The notes under the pieces: generated by a model | Databases searched by the model: none | Seen by the model: the letters and a program-made list of their open reading frames with translations, nothing else | Told to the model about the DNA's origin: nothing | Part shown: piece by piece, positions 28,801 through 37,563 of the stretch | How the letters are laid out: the number at the start of each line of letters is the position of its first letter | Position numbering within the stretch: the stretch's first letter is position 1 | Program-made: the position numbers and the translations under genes | From: Serratia sp. PL17 | GTDB lineage: Bacteria > Pseudomonadota > Gammaproteobacteria > Enterobacterales > Enterobacteriaceae | Direction of reading: 5' to 3' | DNA: 64,000 bases | Assembly: GCF_017832355.1 (NCBI RefSeq) | Contig: NZ_JAFIBY010000012.1 | Location: 40,765-104,764, forward strand

Positions 28801-29651
28801 TTTGGAAGGTCTTTGCGTTTATCCCGCCACTCTTTGAGACTTATCACCTTGTCGTTAATGCCACCGATCAGATCAGCCGCTTCTTTACCTGCGCTAAACA
28901 GAACGCCTCCAGCTGCCATCCCAGCAACCTCCGCAGCCTCCCCATCACCATTCTTACTGGAGAAAAATGACGCCAAGCGTTTTAGTAGGCTTTTTTCATC
29001 CTTGTCCTTTTCGTCCTCAATGTCAGACTCAACCGTGTCCTTTGATATAAATCGTCCATTCTCTCCCCGTGCACCGAGTTTTCCCTCACTTCTTTGTATT
29101 GCTTGTGTTTTTGATGAGTCGCCATCATCTAGCAAATGCAATTTTCTAGCTGTATTACCGATTGCAGAATAAATGTTTTCGCTTGCATTAATTGGGCCGC
29201 CAGCCAGTTCAGAAGGCCGATTACCGTCATGCGCATGCGATAACATGTCAATTGATTGCAATTTACTGCCAGTAGCATGACTTTTATCAATGGCGACGTT
29301 TTTTGGCGGAAAATTACCGATAAAAGATGATTTTTGATTTTTATTATCACCAATTTGAAATCTTTCGCCTGATACAGATAGCTCAACGCGGCCGTTACTA
29401 TTGCGAATATCATGTAACTGATTGCGCCCATGAGTGGGATAGGAGTCATTAGCTGGCTCTTGACGCCGAGTGATCTGGGCAATGATAGAAGCATTAGACT
29501 TCTGTAACTTAACGTCGTTCGAGCGGCCTGTTGGTGAGCGGCTTACGATTGCTCGGTGTATATCAGTAAGTACATCGAGTTCTTTCGCACTGGCGTTCTC
29601 AATCGCCTCGATGATAGACAGTATTTCTGTTGGCTTAGTTTGTGCCGGCAT
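25893..29651 (-). CDS. sit: structural injection transglycosylase (P1 Sit-like)
   Basis: A 1252-residue tail protein (P1 Sit about 1140) in the P1 order pmgB-sit-pmgA. Residues 745-870 contain a peptidoglycan-hydrolase-like domain starting TRAFRNNNFGNLEY with the FDSPEEGFRAL and QLSKSLGVRESDRLDL motifs typical of virion P5-type muralytic domains. Residues 340-385 and 440-475 are glycine-rich hydrophobic stretches (GRGILGGILAGLGGKAIG). Residues 490-520 are very basic (KSRKSRSKSKRGRK). It probably acts as a tape-measure/injection protein that opens the cell wall and lines the DNA channel. Starts one base after the preceding 50-aa gene's stop (TAATG). Confidence 0.75.
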   Translation of the reverse strand: MPAQTKPTEILSIIEAIENASAKELDVLTDIHRAIVSRSPTGRSNDVKLQKSNASIIAQITRRQEPANDSYPTHGRNQLHDIRNSNGRVELSVSGERFQIGDNKNQKSSFIGNFPPKNVAIDKSHATGSKLQSIDMLSHAHDGNRPSELAGGPINASENIYSAIGNTARKLHLLDDGDSSKTQAIQRSEGKLGARGENGRFISKDTVESDIEDEKDKDEKSLLKRLASFFSSKNGDGEAAEVAGMAAGGVLFSAGKEAADLIGGINDKVISLKEWRDKRKDLPNATTQAPIKFPDVSAPTKSQQAYSASTTGKVISVMESQQEQLAKSDEEIIRVLGEIRDKDSKGSKGGRGILGGILAGLGGKAIGKALGSRILGGLSLALGGGVLVKLFKRLAGAGDINDIMPRPGRGPVTTGGMHGKHIPSAGSPKGKGGRLTKVAAGAGAVAVGAYGAIKGVFGSSSEVTEAVGANIENPAGKKGVEVPKQPEDVKAQQKSRKSRSKSKRGRKMARNRVSAKPPATNAETITASTGKNASKKGVEKASVTTAEHAAEKAVGEKVAEKAAGKLAAKGALKAIPIVGTIIGAGIDAIDGFSDSEAQRGAFKLAEGQDVSGRHKSEYAAANIIDMGGLVSGGAGFMADGARWLGMDGVADGLTFSTSDIAQSLDNGVSSVKEFFDSGSDSQVDAIRAGAKQTTEAIKDLDSSLQSVMPGMADPSLASGISATDGSAPAFNNVSNELNIGGANAHTRAFRNNNFGNLEYAGQAGAELEKANAKGERRFAKFDSPEEGFRALANQLSSYAEGTSKAIGYQKVDTVRGIISKYAPSGENDTEGYIAQLSKSLGVRESDRLDLRNADVMTKVMRQIATIEGGAPQVSDQFIKTAIGERSGKKWVGQFNPETLSIINQQRQADGLEAISSSAQFSRPEKQSMGARVTEAATEAYDTAATYLGELGGKSDAALTGMFDVEGLTVPAPDRGLTVPINDKLPGALQQASNSPDAIAALQRRATSRIGSGVEQGAESGAIMPPPVNGAQEQPMQIVPASEVKKARKVLPGSSPSQQDNAANGDTSWWDETKDMASGIGSVAMESGKGVMEDAARSALQSIGVDIDNPLSSFAVTAGDTVGGGVSSVISGLMADTPFSFLSDTVANAIGGKSNSLTQQAVSAFQTSPPPPIPNLAASGVAPVYQRDNESRSSDDETLSWLERIAKAVEKQLNVKPEPKDANINMTTHSPQPAPRTEVPTAISDRALEKLFG

Positions 29652-29803
29652 TATCGTTTACCTGACGAGTTTTTAATCATTTGAACCAGGTCATCAACCA
29701 TCTTGAAAGCACGCCACTGGGGCAGGCGCTCTATATCACCGATCGACTGCTTTCCGTATAAGGCAAGGTCATGAATCAGGGTCACCCAGGAATTTAACGA
29801 CAT
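29651..29803 (-). CDS. 50-residue small tail gene between pmgB and sit
   Basis: ATG at 29803, stop shared with the sit-like ATG as TAATG. Sequence begins MSLNSWVTLIHDLALYGKQS and ends QMIKNSSGKR. It overlaps the upstream gene's end by 35 bp. The two tight couplings and the well-behaved helical sequence argue that it is real. Possible tail assembly chaperone, by location only. Confidence 0.6.
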   Translation of the reverse strand: MSLNSWVTLIHDLALYGKQSIGDIERLPQWRAFKMVDDLVQMIKNSSGKR

Positions 29804-30599
29804 GGCCTGGAAGGTAGTTGACACCCCGAAACTGAAAGAAAAGGCGTGTAGAAATCGCCTGTCCCTCCTTAGCCAAAGTTGGGCAGTTATGCGGCTTGAT
29901 ATATAGCTGGGCTTTTCCCTTGTGGATCGTAATTGGTAGCCCGTGGCGTAAGGTTTCTTGCATCTTCCTTACGCCGGCTGCCAGCGGCACAAACTCCGAA
30001 TTGACTTCCATGCTACGAATCAGCTCGTATCGCATTTCCGCTGCCTCTTGGAACTCCTGGGGCTGTTCGGCCAAATGAGCCTGCAAGGTGATCTCCACCA
30101 GCCGTAAATTCGCTAATTCCGTTTCATAATTAGGTGCACCTGGAGCCGGTAGGTTCGAATACATCATTTCTAAATGCTCCATACCCAGACCATCGATAGG
30201 TTTCAAGTGCCATTGATGTGGCACACCTTTAACCGGAATGGTTACTTCGACATAGGGGGGGATTGTCAGCAGCTCTAAATCCTCAGCCAAATCGCACAGG
30301 TCAAAGTCATAGTGATGCAGCTCCCCACAATGGCCACATTGATAACTTACGGTCTGTTCTGCACCGTTTGGTTGCGAATGTGTATGAATCCACCACAACG
30401 CCGTGCGGCGGTCTTGAGCCGTCCATCGAGCACTATCCTGCACATCTCCGATCTGCATTGTATTGAGGTATCGCGTCGTAGCCTGTTCTTCTTGTTCCGG
30501 CGCCGTCCCGCAAAACTCCAGAGCATCATTAACCGCCGGCGCCCGAAACTGGATTTCGTTCTTTGGATTTGAGGGTTGGTAGAGGGTAGGGATAAACAT
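29769..30599 (-). CDS. baseplate assembly protein, T4 gp26/gp51-like (P1 PmgB position)
   Basis: A 276-residue protein with a zinc-ribbon-like CGHC (QCGHCGELHHYDFDL, around residue 88) followed by long acidic helical segments. This pattern is seen in T4-type baseplate hub chaperones, and the gene lies between tube and tape-measure genes. Only one CxxC is visible, so metal binding is uncertain. It is the second gene after the tube-like gene. Confidence 0.5.
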   Translation of the reverse strand: MFIPTLYQPSNPKNEIQFRAPAVNDALEFCGTAPEQEEQATTRYLNTMQIGDVQDSARWTAQDRRTALWWIHTHSQPNGAEQTVSYQCGHCGELHHYDFDLCDLAEDLELLTIPPYVEVTIPVKGVPHQWHLKPIDGLGMEHLEMMYSNLPAPGAPNYETELANLRLVEITLQAHLAEQPQEFQEAAEMRYELIRSMEVNSEFVPLAAGVRKMQETLRHGLPITIHKGKAQLYIKPHNCPTLAKEGQAISTRLFFQFRGVNYLPGHVVKFLGDPDS

Positions 30600-30607
30600 A
30601 TTTCGCC

Positions 30608-31387
30608 TTAAAATTTGATTATGCTGGTGGCCTTGCTTAGTGCATCACCGGCCATGCCGGTTGCCATCGATGACGCAAGCCCAGTTAAACTGGCATCAGC
30701 TGATGTGTGGCATACAAATGTCAGCGGGTATGAAAGGAATTCACCAACCTGGTCATATGAACGCGTCGTGGCGCCACGCTCCGTTGGGATCACGGGATAT
30801 TCAGCATCCAACGTTTTACTGCCGTTAAAACCTACGCGATAAACACGGATGTTCATCACGTAGTAGGGGGAGAGGTTAATAGTGCCATCACGGTTTATCA
30901 CGCGGCGCTTCCTGGCATCGAACCATTTAGCAATACGCCCGGTCTGGTCATCGCGAACGGTGATTGTTACGGTGCCGGGTGTTATATGAGTTGGTTTATT
31001 AAACTGGATACCGCCAATAATTTTGGCATCTGTTTCAATAGTCCCTTCGCTGTACGAAACATCGCGAACAAACATAAAAAGGTCTTTCATCCCGTCGGCT
31101 TCAACAACCCATTGCCACCCCTGTGCGTACTGGATTCGCATCGCCATTTCTAAAATGCTTTTGGCATAGGCAACTTCACCAGAGTGCCCGGCTTTCCCGT
31201 TAACCATCCCACCGCCGGCAAAACCACTGGATGAACCGCCGCCCAGTGCATAATTCAATGCTTCTTTTACGACATCATTTGTCCCCTGGAGGAAGCGGTT
31301 TGTAGCAGAGTCCATCGCGTCATTAAACATGCCGTTTACAGCATTTTTTAGGCTGGATCTGCTGGATAATCCATCAAAAATACCCAT
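30608..31387 (-). CDS. tail tube-like protein (P1 Tub position)
   Basis: A 259-residue protein with a variable helical, glycine-rich N-terminus (residues 1-70) and a beta-rich C-terminal domain (TPGTVTITVRDDQTGRIAKW, then NLSPYYVMNIRVYRV) like the tube fold shared by T4 gp19 and gp54. In P1 the Tub gene lies here. A second, shorter tube-like protein is encoded at 31956, so one may be the main tube and the other an initiator or terminator. Which is which cannot be settled from sequence reading. Confidence 0.55.
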   Translation of the reverse strand: MGIFDGLSSRSSLKNAVNGMFNDAMDSATNRFLQGTNDVVKEALNYALGGGSSSGFAGGGMVNGKAGHSGEVAYAKSILEMAMRIQYAQGWQWVVEADGMKDLFMFVRDVSYSEGTIETDAKIIGGIQFNKPTHITPGTVTITVRDDQTGRIAKWFDARKRRVINRDGTINLSPYYVMNIRVYRVGFNGSKTLDAEYPVIPTERGATTRSYDQVGEFLSYPLTFVCHTSADASLTGLASSMATGMAGDALSKATSIIKF

Positions 31388-31399
31388 GACACCCCCCGT

Positions 31400-31951
31400 T
31401 TAAAATAGTGTTGCGCCGGCAATGATTGCCCGGTTTGACGACATCTGGGCTTCCAGGTCTAACTTGCGCTGAGTCAGCGTGTTTTCGTCGGGAAGGGCAG
31501 ATGTATCAAGTTTCCCTGCGATTGATACGCGCCGTTGACGCTCGGTATTAGGAATGGCGATTAATACTTCAAGGTAATCTTGAATAAGGCCGACAATCGT
31601 TGGGGGAACCGTCCATTCACTTAATGGGCGGTCGCGCAAGTTGACTAGGTAGGAAAGGGTTAGGGGGTATAGTTCTCTTCCAGTTAGCTCGAGATCTACC
31701 GACGAGCCATAATCGTCGCTATAAACCAATACTTCGCGCTTATCGACTACATGTACCAGAGCCAGATAATCTTCAGGATAAGGCAGGGAAATCCCTGCCT
31801 CTTTTTCTATCTTGATACGACGCACCAAGCCAGCCCGATCCTGATAAGCCGCCAAAGCCTGAATCAATAGGCTTTCAAGCACTTTTGACTCAACCACCAG
31901 CAGGGGCGTAAACCGAGATTTAACGCCCTCAAGCAGCTCGTTAGGTGTCAT
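31400..31951 (-). CDS. putative neck / tail completion protein (PmgC position)
   Basis: A 183-residue protein: helical N-terminus ([20 protein letters not shown]), a beta core and a helical C-terminus with [20 protein letters not shown]. Lies between two tube-like genes with short spacings of 4-12 bp. Resembles head-tail connector or tail terminator proteins in size. No motif proves this. Confidence 0.45.
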   Translation of the reverse strand: MTPNELLEGVKSRFTPLLVVESKVLESLLIQALAAYQDRAGLVRRIKIEKEAGISLPYPEDYLALVHVVDKREVLVYSDDYGSSVDLELTGRELYPLTLSYLVNLRDRPLSEWTVPPTIVGLIQDYLEVLIAIPNTERQRRVSIAGKLDTSALPDENTLTQRKLDLEAQMSSNRAIIAGATLF

Positions 31952-31955
31952 CGAA

Positions 31956-32447
31956 TTACTCCACCCAGTTGTAGACGATGCGCAGGCTTGGGCGGACGGC
32001 TACAGTGACGTCTTCAGATGAGAGATCCACAGCTTCAGAGTAGACTTTGCAGTGAAGCAATGAGCGGGTCAGCCCTTTGTGATCACCGCCGTTCGACTCG
32101 GCCGCTGCACTAATGGTGATATCGACGTATTTTTTGCCGAACACCATATCTTTCACAGCTGCCAGAACGTCGCCTGTAATGGTTTCGACGCACTGCACCT
32201 GTGTTTCCCCACTATTTCGTAGTGCACCGTGCTGGTTGAACTTCATGCCGCCAGGCGCCACGTCTTCCATGTCCTCACGGGTCATTTCTGGAAGCTGAGC
32301 TGTTCGGATCAAGATCGAGAGGTTTTCATACCCCTTAATTACCATCCAGTATTCCGAGCCAATCAGCTTTTCGCCGGCCGCTAGGTTCTGGTTGAAACGC
32401 TTCTTCATGAAACCAACGTCCGCCTTCGTATTACCAAATCCACTCAT
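31956..32447 (-). CDS. major tail tube protein candidate (T4 gp19-like)
   Basis: A 163-residue protein, exactly the length class of T4 gp19. Contains [20 protein letters not shown] and a [19 protein letters not shown] block, then alternating beta strands typical of the tube fold. Located just after sheath-associated genes in the same operon. Likely forms the inner tube around which the sheath contracts. Confidence 0.6.
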   Translation of the reverse strand: MSGFGNTKADVGFMKKRFNQNLAAGEKLIGSEYWMVIKGYENLSILIRTAQLPEMTREDMEDVAPGGMKFNQHGALRNSGETQVQCVETITGDVLAAVKDMVFGKKYVDITISAAAESNGGDHKGLTRSLLHCKVYSEAVDLSSEDVTVAVRPSLRIVYNWVE

Positions 32448-32454
32448 AACTACC

Positions 32455-33030
32455 TCAAATGTACATAAGTGGTATTTCCGACTCGTTGTAAGCCGTCATA
32501 CCTGAGATGTGTAGGGACACTGTGTTGTGGGCATACATACCCGTTATCGTGCGCGGTGCGTCCAACTCGTATTGAACTGACTGAATCACGGCATGCATAA
32601 TTTTTTGCCGGCGCCCAATATCCAGGACAACAGGCTTCGGCCGGCGGCCACCAGGCAGGAAGTTTTTCAAATCAGGTGACGCCATTTGCTGCAACGCCAT
32701 AATTGCGGAGTTGACCTCGATCTGGGCATCCACTTTCGCCATGAAATGCAGCGACAAATTAAACTCAGGTGGCTTTTGACCTTCCCACACCAACATGCTG
32801 TTAATTTTCGCTTTTGACGTCGTGGTCGATGCCGCTTGAGTCGCATTTGAGAGGGTACTCACACCGGCCATAGAGCCAACGGAGTTGTTTTCAAAAGGCG
32901 ACGACCACAGGCTTTCGAGCATCGCAACGCTGCCTTCCCCGATGTACCCAACGACCATGTTGGTACCTGATGTGATGTACGCCTTCAGGAAAGGACTCAC
33001 GCCATCAGGCATTATTGCGCCACAAATCAC
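32455..33030 (-). CDS. tail tube/baseplate initiator-like protein
   Basis: A 191-residue protein starting at GTG 33030 with a GGGGG ribosome site 5 nt upstream. Beta-rich, with SKAKINSMLVWEGQKPPEFN and TITGMYAHNTVSLHISGM strands; resembles T4 gp48/gp54-type proteins that cap the hub and start tube growth. 7 bp before the tube gene. Function inferred from neighbourhood. Confidence 0.5.
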   Translation of the reverse strand: MICGAIMPDGVSPFLKAYITSGTNMVVGYIGEGSVAMLESLWSSPFENNSVGSMAGVSTLSNATQAASTTTSKAKINSMLVWEGQKPPEFNLSLHFMAKVDAQIEVNSAIMALQQMASPDLKNFLPGGRRPKPVVLDIGRRQKIMHAVIQSVQYELDAPRTITGMYAHNTVSLHISGMTAYNESEIPLMYI

Positions 33031-33073
33031 AGAACCCCCTTAAAGGCCCATCCGACAGGATGGGCGTATTGAT

Positions 33074-33793
33074 TTACAGGCCGCGTTTTTTGCGTACTTT
33101 CAACGATTTCCGACGAGATATGTTCGCCGACGCAGTGTGAGATTTGCGTTGTGCTTTTTTGATTGAGGCACGCTGCAATGCAGTGATGCGTTTAGGGCGA
33201 GGGCGCTTACGGATCAGCTTAACTTCACCGTTGCGAACAACTTTTTTGTTTGCTTCCAACATAGCGTCATCATCGCTATCACCAGACACGCCATAGATTG
33301 CGATTGCTTCGTCATCGTCTTCGTTGGCGGCAGAAATGGCATCCGCTACGATGATTGCGGCATCGTCATCTTCTTCATCGATCATCTGAGTGACAGAGTC
33401 TTGATCTGCGCCCAATGAAACCGCTGCATCAGCCAGAACGGAGAGCACACGGTTGTATTCATCAGTTTGGGCATCGGTGATTTCGTCGTCCTCTTCATCA
33501 TCGCTAATGCCGGCAATGACCATAGCGATACCGTCAATGTCTTCACTAGTCGGACTAGAGGAACGTGCCCAATCAATCAGGAACGATGCAGCTACCGAAC
33601 GTTCATCCTGACGAGAGCGTTTAGATACCGCCTCGAAAATGGCGTCAGACAGTGCCTTCTTGCCTTTTTCTTTCTTAGGCTCGTCCTTACCCTTATTCGA
33701 CTCCAACAACGCGTCAGAGGCCGATACAACCGCAACTGTGCCAAACGCAGCTTCTAGCAAAGGGTTAACTTGGTTTTGTTTGAAAATATCCAC
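33074..33793 (-). CDS. acidic-to-basic virion-associated protein of unknown role
   Basis: A 239-residue protein with a striking charge split. Residues 85-185 are rich in Asp/Glu runs (ISDDEEDDEITD, MIDEEDDDAAII, AANEDDDEAIAIY). Residues 187-239 are strongly basic (LIRKRPRPKRITALQRASIK, then RRKSLKVRKKRGL). It sits between the sheath and tube genes in a late operon. A scaffold, internal head or DNA-associated protein would fit the charge pattern. I recognise no family. The basic tail looks like a DNA- or capsid-binding arm. Confidence 0.6.
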   Translation of the reverse strand: MDIFKQNQVNPLLEAAFGTVAVVSASDALLESNKGKDEPKKEKGKKALSDAIFEAVSKRSRQDERSVAASFLIDWARSSSPTSEDIDGIAMVIAGISDDEEDDEITDAQTDEYNRVLSVLADAAVSLGADQDSVTQMIDEEDDDAAIIVADAISAANEDDDEAIAIYGVSGDSDDDAMLEANKKVVRNGEVKLIRKRPRPKRITALQRASIKKAQRKSHTASANISRRKSLKVRKKRGL

Positions 33794-33804
33794 TTATGGC
33801 TCCA

Positions 33805-35385
33805 TTAACGCATTAGAACAGGAACACCAACAATGCGGCGGGATACTCCCGTCACACACACTTCCCAGCGCACTTCCCAGCTATCGAAACTTGTATTGGT
33901 AACTGTCACGATATAAGGCGCCTCACCCTGGCTGACATCGCGTGGCTTGACCAAGGCCTCAGCTGCTACATAGCGATCGAGAAGGCGGGGAATGCCCTTT
34001 TCAAGCCCTTCACGGGTTAAACCATCAGGTTCATGTTTGAGGGCAGCAGCTAAGGAGTAATAATCGCGCGCGATAGAGTTCATCACTGAAATAACATGCT
34101 GATATTGCTTGTAGTTATTTTCGACACACGTAGTTAGGGCATCATCAATAACGATCGCGCCATTTACACTGGTCACTACGTTTAGATGGGCTTTTGCAAA
34201 GACTTCACGGTCAATGTTGGCAGCAGCAGGCAGAGGCTGAATGTTTTGACGATTAACCACGCCGCGTGACACGCCGGCAGGGGAGTAATGCCATCCGCCG
34301 ACATCAGGTACCAGGGCTACACCTTTCGCTTTAGCCGTGAAAGCGTCGCCAGATAAACCGAATACAACATTCGATTGGCTCAATGGATCGCGACAGGAGA
34401 ATGGGAAGTAATAGGCGGTGACATTTTCATTACCACCCAAGCCAAGCCCGGTTAGTTGCTCCAGCGCCTTATCAGCGGCTAAACGGGGATCAACATCTGC
34501 GAACATATCAACACGAACAGCCTTTGCCAGTTCGGCAAGTTTGCCGATCGCCGTCGCGTCATAAATTCCCAAAGACAGGATAGCGGTGTACTCCACCAGC
34601 GAACCATCTAACACCGCTATTGATGCTGCATAGTCTTTCGACGTTAGTTTCTTAAAATCGCCGTCAGAGCCACCGACAAATGCTTGACCGGTGATACCTG
34701 TAAATGACGCCGGCAGAGCGAGAGTATCGGAGATCAGCACACGCAACCGTGAATCGTTACGTTCGAGGACATCAGGGATATACGCGGACAGCCCCATATC
34801 ATCCAACACGTCTGAATTAAGCGATACGTCGTAATTTTCCAGCGTGGTTTCTGCACCTAACGAGTCAGTTGCCACCAGTTTCAAAGAGAAGAGGCCAGGC
34901 TTGGTTTTGACAGGCTCAAAACTCAACTTTCGGTTGGTAGACTTATCGCCATCTTCGACAAAGAAAGTGAGAGCGGCCTTAGCAGGCAAAGTGATATCGG
35001 CACCAAATGCGCTTGTGCTGGTGGTTGCCTTAACCGTGGTAACCGCCGGCGTTCCGGCCGTCTCTACCGTCAGGTTGATTGCGGGGATCAACATACCAGG
35101 CAAAGGAATGCGTACTACATAACCGTCACCGCCAGCCAAAGCCTGATTCACATGACGTAGAGGCTCAAAAAACTGGCCTTCTTGTGGTCTTGGAGCTTCA
35201 CCCAGTACAGATTTGACGTTGTTCTGTGTGATTTTCAGGACTTTATTTGGCTTGCCTTTCCGAGCAATTACCAGGCCCGCAAATACTGAGGCACCGCCAG
35301 AAGTAGATCCGGTTGTTGCTGATGCATCGATTGGCGCAACTGCCGTGCCGGCAGCCGTACCAAGAGCAAAAGGGATTTTATTCAT
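33805..35385 (-). CDS. contractile tail sheath protein (P1 gp22-like)
   Basis: A 526-residue protein, the size of P1 gp22. N-terminal residues 30-80 (GASVFAGLVIARKGKPNKVL, then QEGQFFEPLRHVNQALAGGD) and the C-terminal TNTSFDSWEVRWEVCVTG strand are the parts of sheath proteins that interlock subunits. It lies directly downstream of the major capsid gene. The sheath surrounds the tube and drives injection by contraction. Confidence 0.8.
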   Translation of the reverse strand: MNKIPFALGTAAGTAVAPIDASATTGSTSGGASVFAGLVIARKGKPNKVLKITQNNVKSVLGEAPRPQEGQFFEPLRHVNQALAGGDGYVVRIPLPGMLIPAINLTVETAGTPAVTTVKATTSTSAFGADITLPAKAALTFFVEDGDKSTNRKLSFEPVKTKPGLFSLKLVATDSLGAETTLENYDVSLNSDVLDDMGLSAYIPDVLERNDSRLRVLISDTLALPASFTGITGQAFVGGSDGDFKKLTSKDYAASIAVLDGSLVEYTAILSLGIYDATAIGKLAELAKAVRVDMFADVDPRLAADKALEQLTGLGLGGNENVTAYYFPFSCRDPLSQSNVVFGLSGDAFTAKAKGVALVPDVGGWHYSPAGVSRGVVNRQNIQPLPAAANIDREVFAKAHLNVVTSVNGAIVIDDALTTCVENNYKQYQHVISVMNSIARDYYSLAAALKHEPDGLTREGLEKGIPRLLDRYVAAEALVKPRDVSQGEAPYIVTVTNTSFDSWEVRWEVCVTGVSRRIVGVPVLMR

Positions 35386-35429
35386 TTTTGTTCCTAACAG
35401 CGCCCCATGAGGGGCGCCTTATCAAAGGA

Positions 35430-37412
35430 TTAGCCGGCGGCCTTCACAGTCACCTTCGCAACTGCGGTTTTTGCACCGTCTTCACTTGTCATTGTGATGT
35501 TGACGACACCTACAGCTTTCGCTTCGCCGTCGCCGTTCTGATCAACAACTGCCAACGATTCATCGCTAGAAGTCAGCGTAAACGTCTTGTTGGTTGAGTT
35601 TTCAGGCAGAACAGCAGGAGTCAGCTTGAATTTTTCACCGACGGAGACGCTCAAAGTTTTCGGCGTCAACGTAACGCTCTCAACACCTACGACTGGTGCT
35701 TCTGTATCTTCGCCGCCGGCTTCAGGCTTTTTTTCGATGAACTTCCCAGTGCCTGGGTCGATAGCACCAACTTTCTCGTTAACCAACGTCAGGCGAGAGA
35801 AATAGTCTTCGCCATTACGTGGGTGGATCTCATTGATTGCAGAACCCCACAGAGTCTGACGGTTCACCAGGGCTGTAGTAGTTGGATGGACAAACGGGAT
35901 AGCAGGAACGGCATCACCAGCGACCATGCCCGCTTCACCCAGGTTTTCACCACGGGAGTAGAAGAGAATGTCGCTAGGAGAGTACGGGTAACCCTCTTTG
36001 TTAAACTGCTCGCATACAGGGTTAGGCACTTCATAAATGCGGATTGAGCCGAACAAGATACCAATGAAGTGAACGTAAGACGTTTGCACGTAGTTCGGCG
36101 CCAACTGGAACATGCTTTCCGGCAGAGATTTGATGTAGCCCGCAGCATCACCACCAGCAAAACCACCACGGATTCCGTATTTTTTAGTACGGTCACGCAT
36201 CTCGGTGGAGATACGGTTTACAACACCACGGAACAAGGCGCACCAAGGCTCCCATTGCTGACCTTCCGGTAAGGCAGTGTCGAATTTGTATTCGTGAACA
36301 GTATGGAACGCGAGCTTACGCAGACGTTTCATATCTTGCTCATGCGAGCACCATTGAGTGAGGCTGGTAAACTGCATTGATGCCAGGTTAAGGCCGAACT
36401 CACGTTGCAGATCCATCATAGATTGCACAGTATGTTCTGCGGCCAGGATGTATTGCGATGGCTTCATCGTCCATTTACGCATTGCCTGGTTAATAACGGG
36501 GATCAGGTCTGGAGCATTCTCTACGTCCAGCTCTGCCTGCATTGCGATGTGAGTACCTGCTGGTGGTTCGGCATCGAACTTCAGCTTCACAATACCCTTG
36601 GTGTAATCGATGTTGCCAGTGACTTGGAAGCTGTTGCCTTTGGAGTCTTTTTCGTTGTAGTTGATGTTGCTTTCGCCATCATCGTAATGTTTGCCAAGAC
36701 GGCGGTTCACAATGATACGCACGCGAGAACGACGAACAGGCATGTCGCGACCTTCATCATCCTTGATCGAAATGGTGAATTCTTTCGTTTTGCCGTCGAC
36801 ATCGTCTTTCAACATGAAAATGCGGCCCATTTGCGAGAATACGCCAGCGCTGAGGTGATCCATTTGTTCACCACGTTCGAACGAACCCATTTTCACACCG
36901 GCGATGTTGTAAACCTCATAGAAGTCTGACTCATCACGTGTTGCAGGCATGAAAGTACACATGTCGCTCGTAGCGGCGCCGAGGGCGGAAGGTAGGATCA
37001 TTGCCATGAAAATAGCCTGGCGCATAACACCTTCTGACGTGCGCATGTCGCTGGATACTGACTCCAACATTGCTGAGCCATCACCGCTGCGCTTAGCGCT
37101 AGGGGCTGATTCCAAGATCAGGTTTTCACAGGCATTTTGGGCGTTTGCCAGCAAATCGGCTGGTGGGTTACATCCGTTAATACGACGGTAATCGGCAACG
37201 CTAGCAGCCCAAGCGGTGGCGATTTGGCGCACTGCCTTTGGATCGACACCTTCAAACATCGGATCTTGGGCCGCTGTCTGGAAAATGGTTTCTGCTTGTT
37301 GTTCAACACTCATTGCGGCGTTGATAGGTGCATTACTGGTAAACGCCAGCACTCGGCCAGCGCGACAATTTACGTCTCTTTGACGTTCATGAAATGCTTT
37401 GGTATCAGACAC
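35430..37412 (-). CDS. major capsid protein with C-terminal Ig-like (Big_2) domain (P1 gp23-like)
   Basis: A 660-residue protein from a GTG start (37412). Residues 90-570 show a large T4/jumbo-type capsid fold (MRQAIFMAMILPSALGAATS; YSPSDILFYSRGENLGEAGM; SAINEIHPRNGEDYFSRLTL). Residues 575-660 form a bacterial Ig-like group 2 domain (ESVTLTPKTLSVSVGEKFKL, VAKVTVKAAG), probably displayed on the capsid surface. P1 gp23 is about 540 residues, so the extra length is the Ig domain. An AACTCACTT element precedes the gene by about 70 bp. The downstream sheath gene matches P1 order. Confidence 0.78.
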   Translation of the reverse strand: MSDTKAFHERQRDVNCRAGRVLAFTSNAPINAAMSVEQQAETIFQTAAQDPMFEGVDPKAVRQIATAWAASVADYRRINGCNPPADLLANAQNACENLILESAPSAKRSGDGSAMLESVSSDMRTSEGVMRQAIFMAMILPSALGAATSDMCTFMPATRDESDFYEVYNIAGVKMGSFERGEQMDHLSAGVFSQMGRIFMLKDDVDGKTKEFTISIKDDEGRDMPVRRSRVRIIVNRRLGKHYDDGESNINYNEKDSKGNSFQVTGNIDYTKGIVKLKFDAEPPAGTHIAMQAELDVENAPDLIPVINQAMRKWTMKPSQYILAAEHTVQSMMDLQREFGLNLASMQFTSLTQWCSHEQDMKRLRKLAFHTVHEYKFDTALPEGQQWEPWCALFRGVVNRISTEMRDRTKKYGIRGGFAGGDAAGYIKSLPESMFQLAPNYVQTSYVHFIGILFGSIRIYEVPNPVCEQFNKEGYPYSPSDILFYSRGENLGEAGMVAGDAVPAIPFVHPTTTALVNRQTLWGSAINEIHPRNGEDYFSRLTLVNEKVGAIDPGTGKFIEKKPEAGGEDTEAPVVGVESVTLTPKTLSVSVGEKFKLTPAVLPENSTNKTFTLTSSDESLAVVDQNGDGEAKAVGVVNITMTSEDGAKTAVAKVTVKAAG

Positions 37413-37471
37413 TTTTTCGTCCTATCTATTTGCACAGACAGGGGTTTGCTTCTCGACAAGCGGGATATTAA

Positions 37472-37481
37472 CGAAAGTGAG
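37472..37481 (-). promoter_or_regulatory. AACTCACTTTCG element before the capsid gene
   Basis: Minus-strand AACTCACTTTCG in the intergenic region, about 60-70 bp upstream of the GTG start at 37412. No exact -10 at the 32-bp spacing used in the portal promoter. Confidence 0.45.
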
Positions 37482-37545
37482 TTATTGAGAGTCACGATAA
37501 AAGTGTGGGGTTGTTAATGGAGGTTTGTTAGACTGGTTCTATTAA

Positions 37546-37562
37546 ACTAATACAGGATTAGT
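37546..37562. promoter_or_regulatory. CTAAT-N5-ATTAG palindrome, site 3
   Basis: ACTAAT-ACAGG-ATTAGT, perfect 6-bp arms, 5-bp spacer. It overlaps the AGGA ribosome site of the gene starting at 37564, so a bound protein could block both transcription and translation. Confidence 0.65.
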
Positions 37563-37563
37563 A

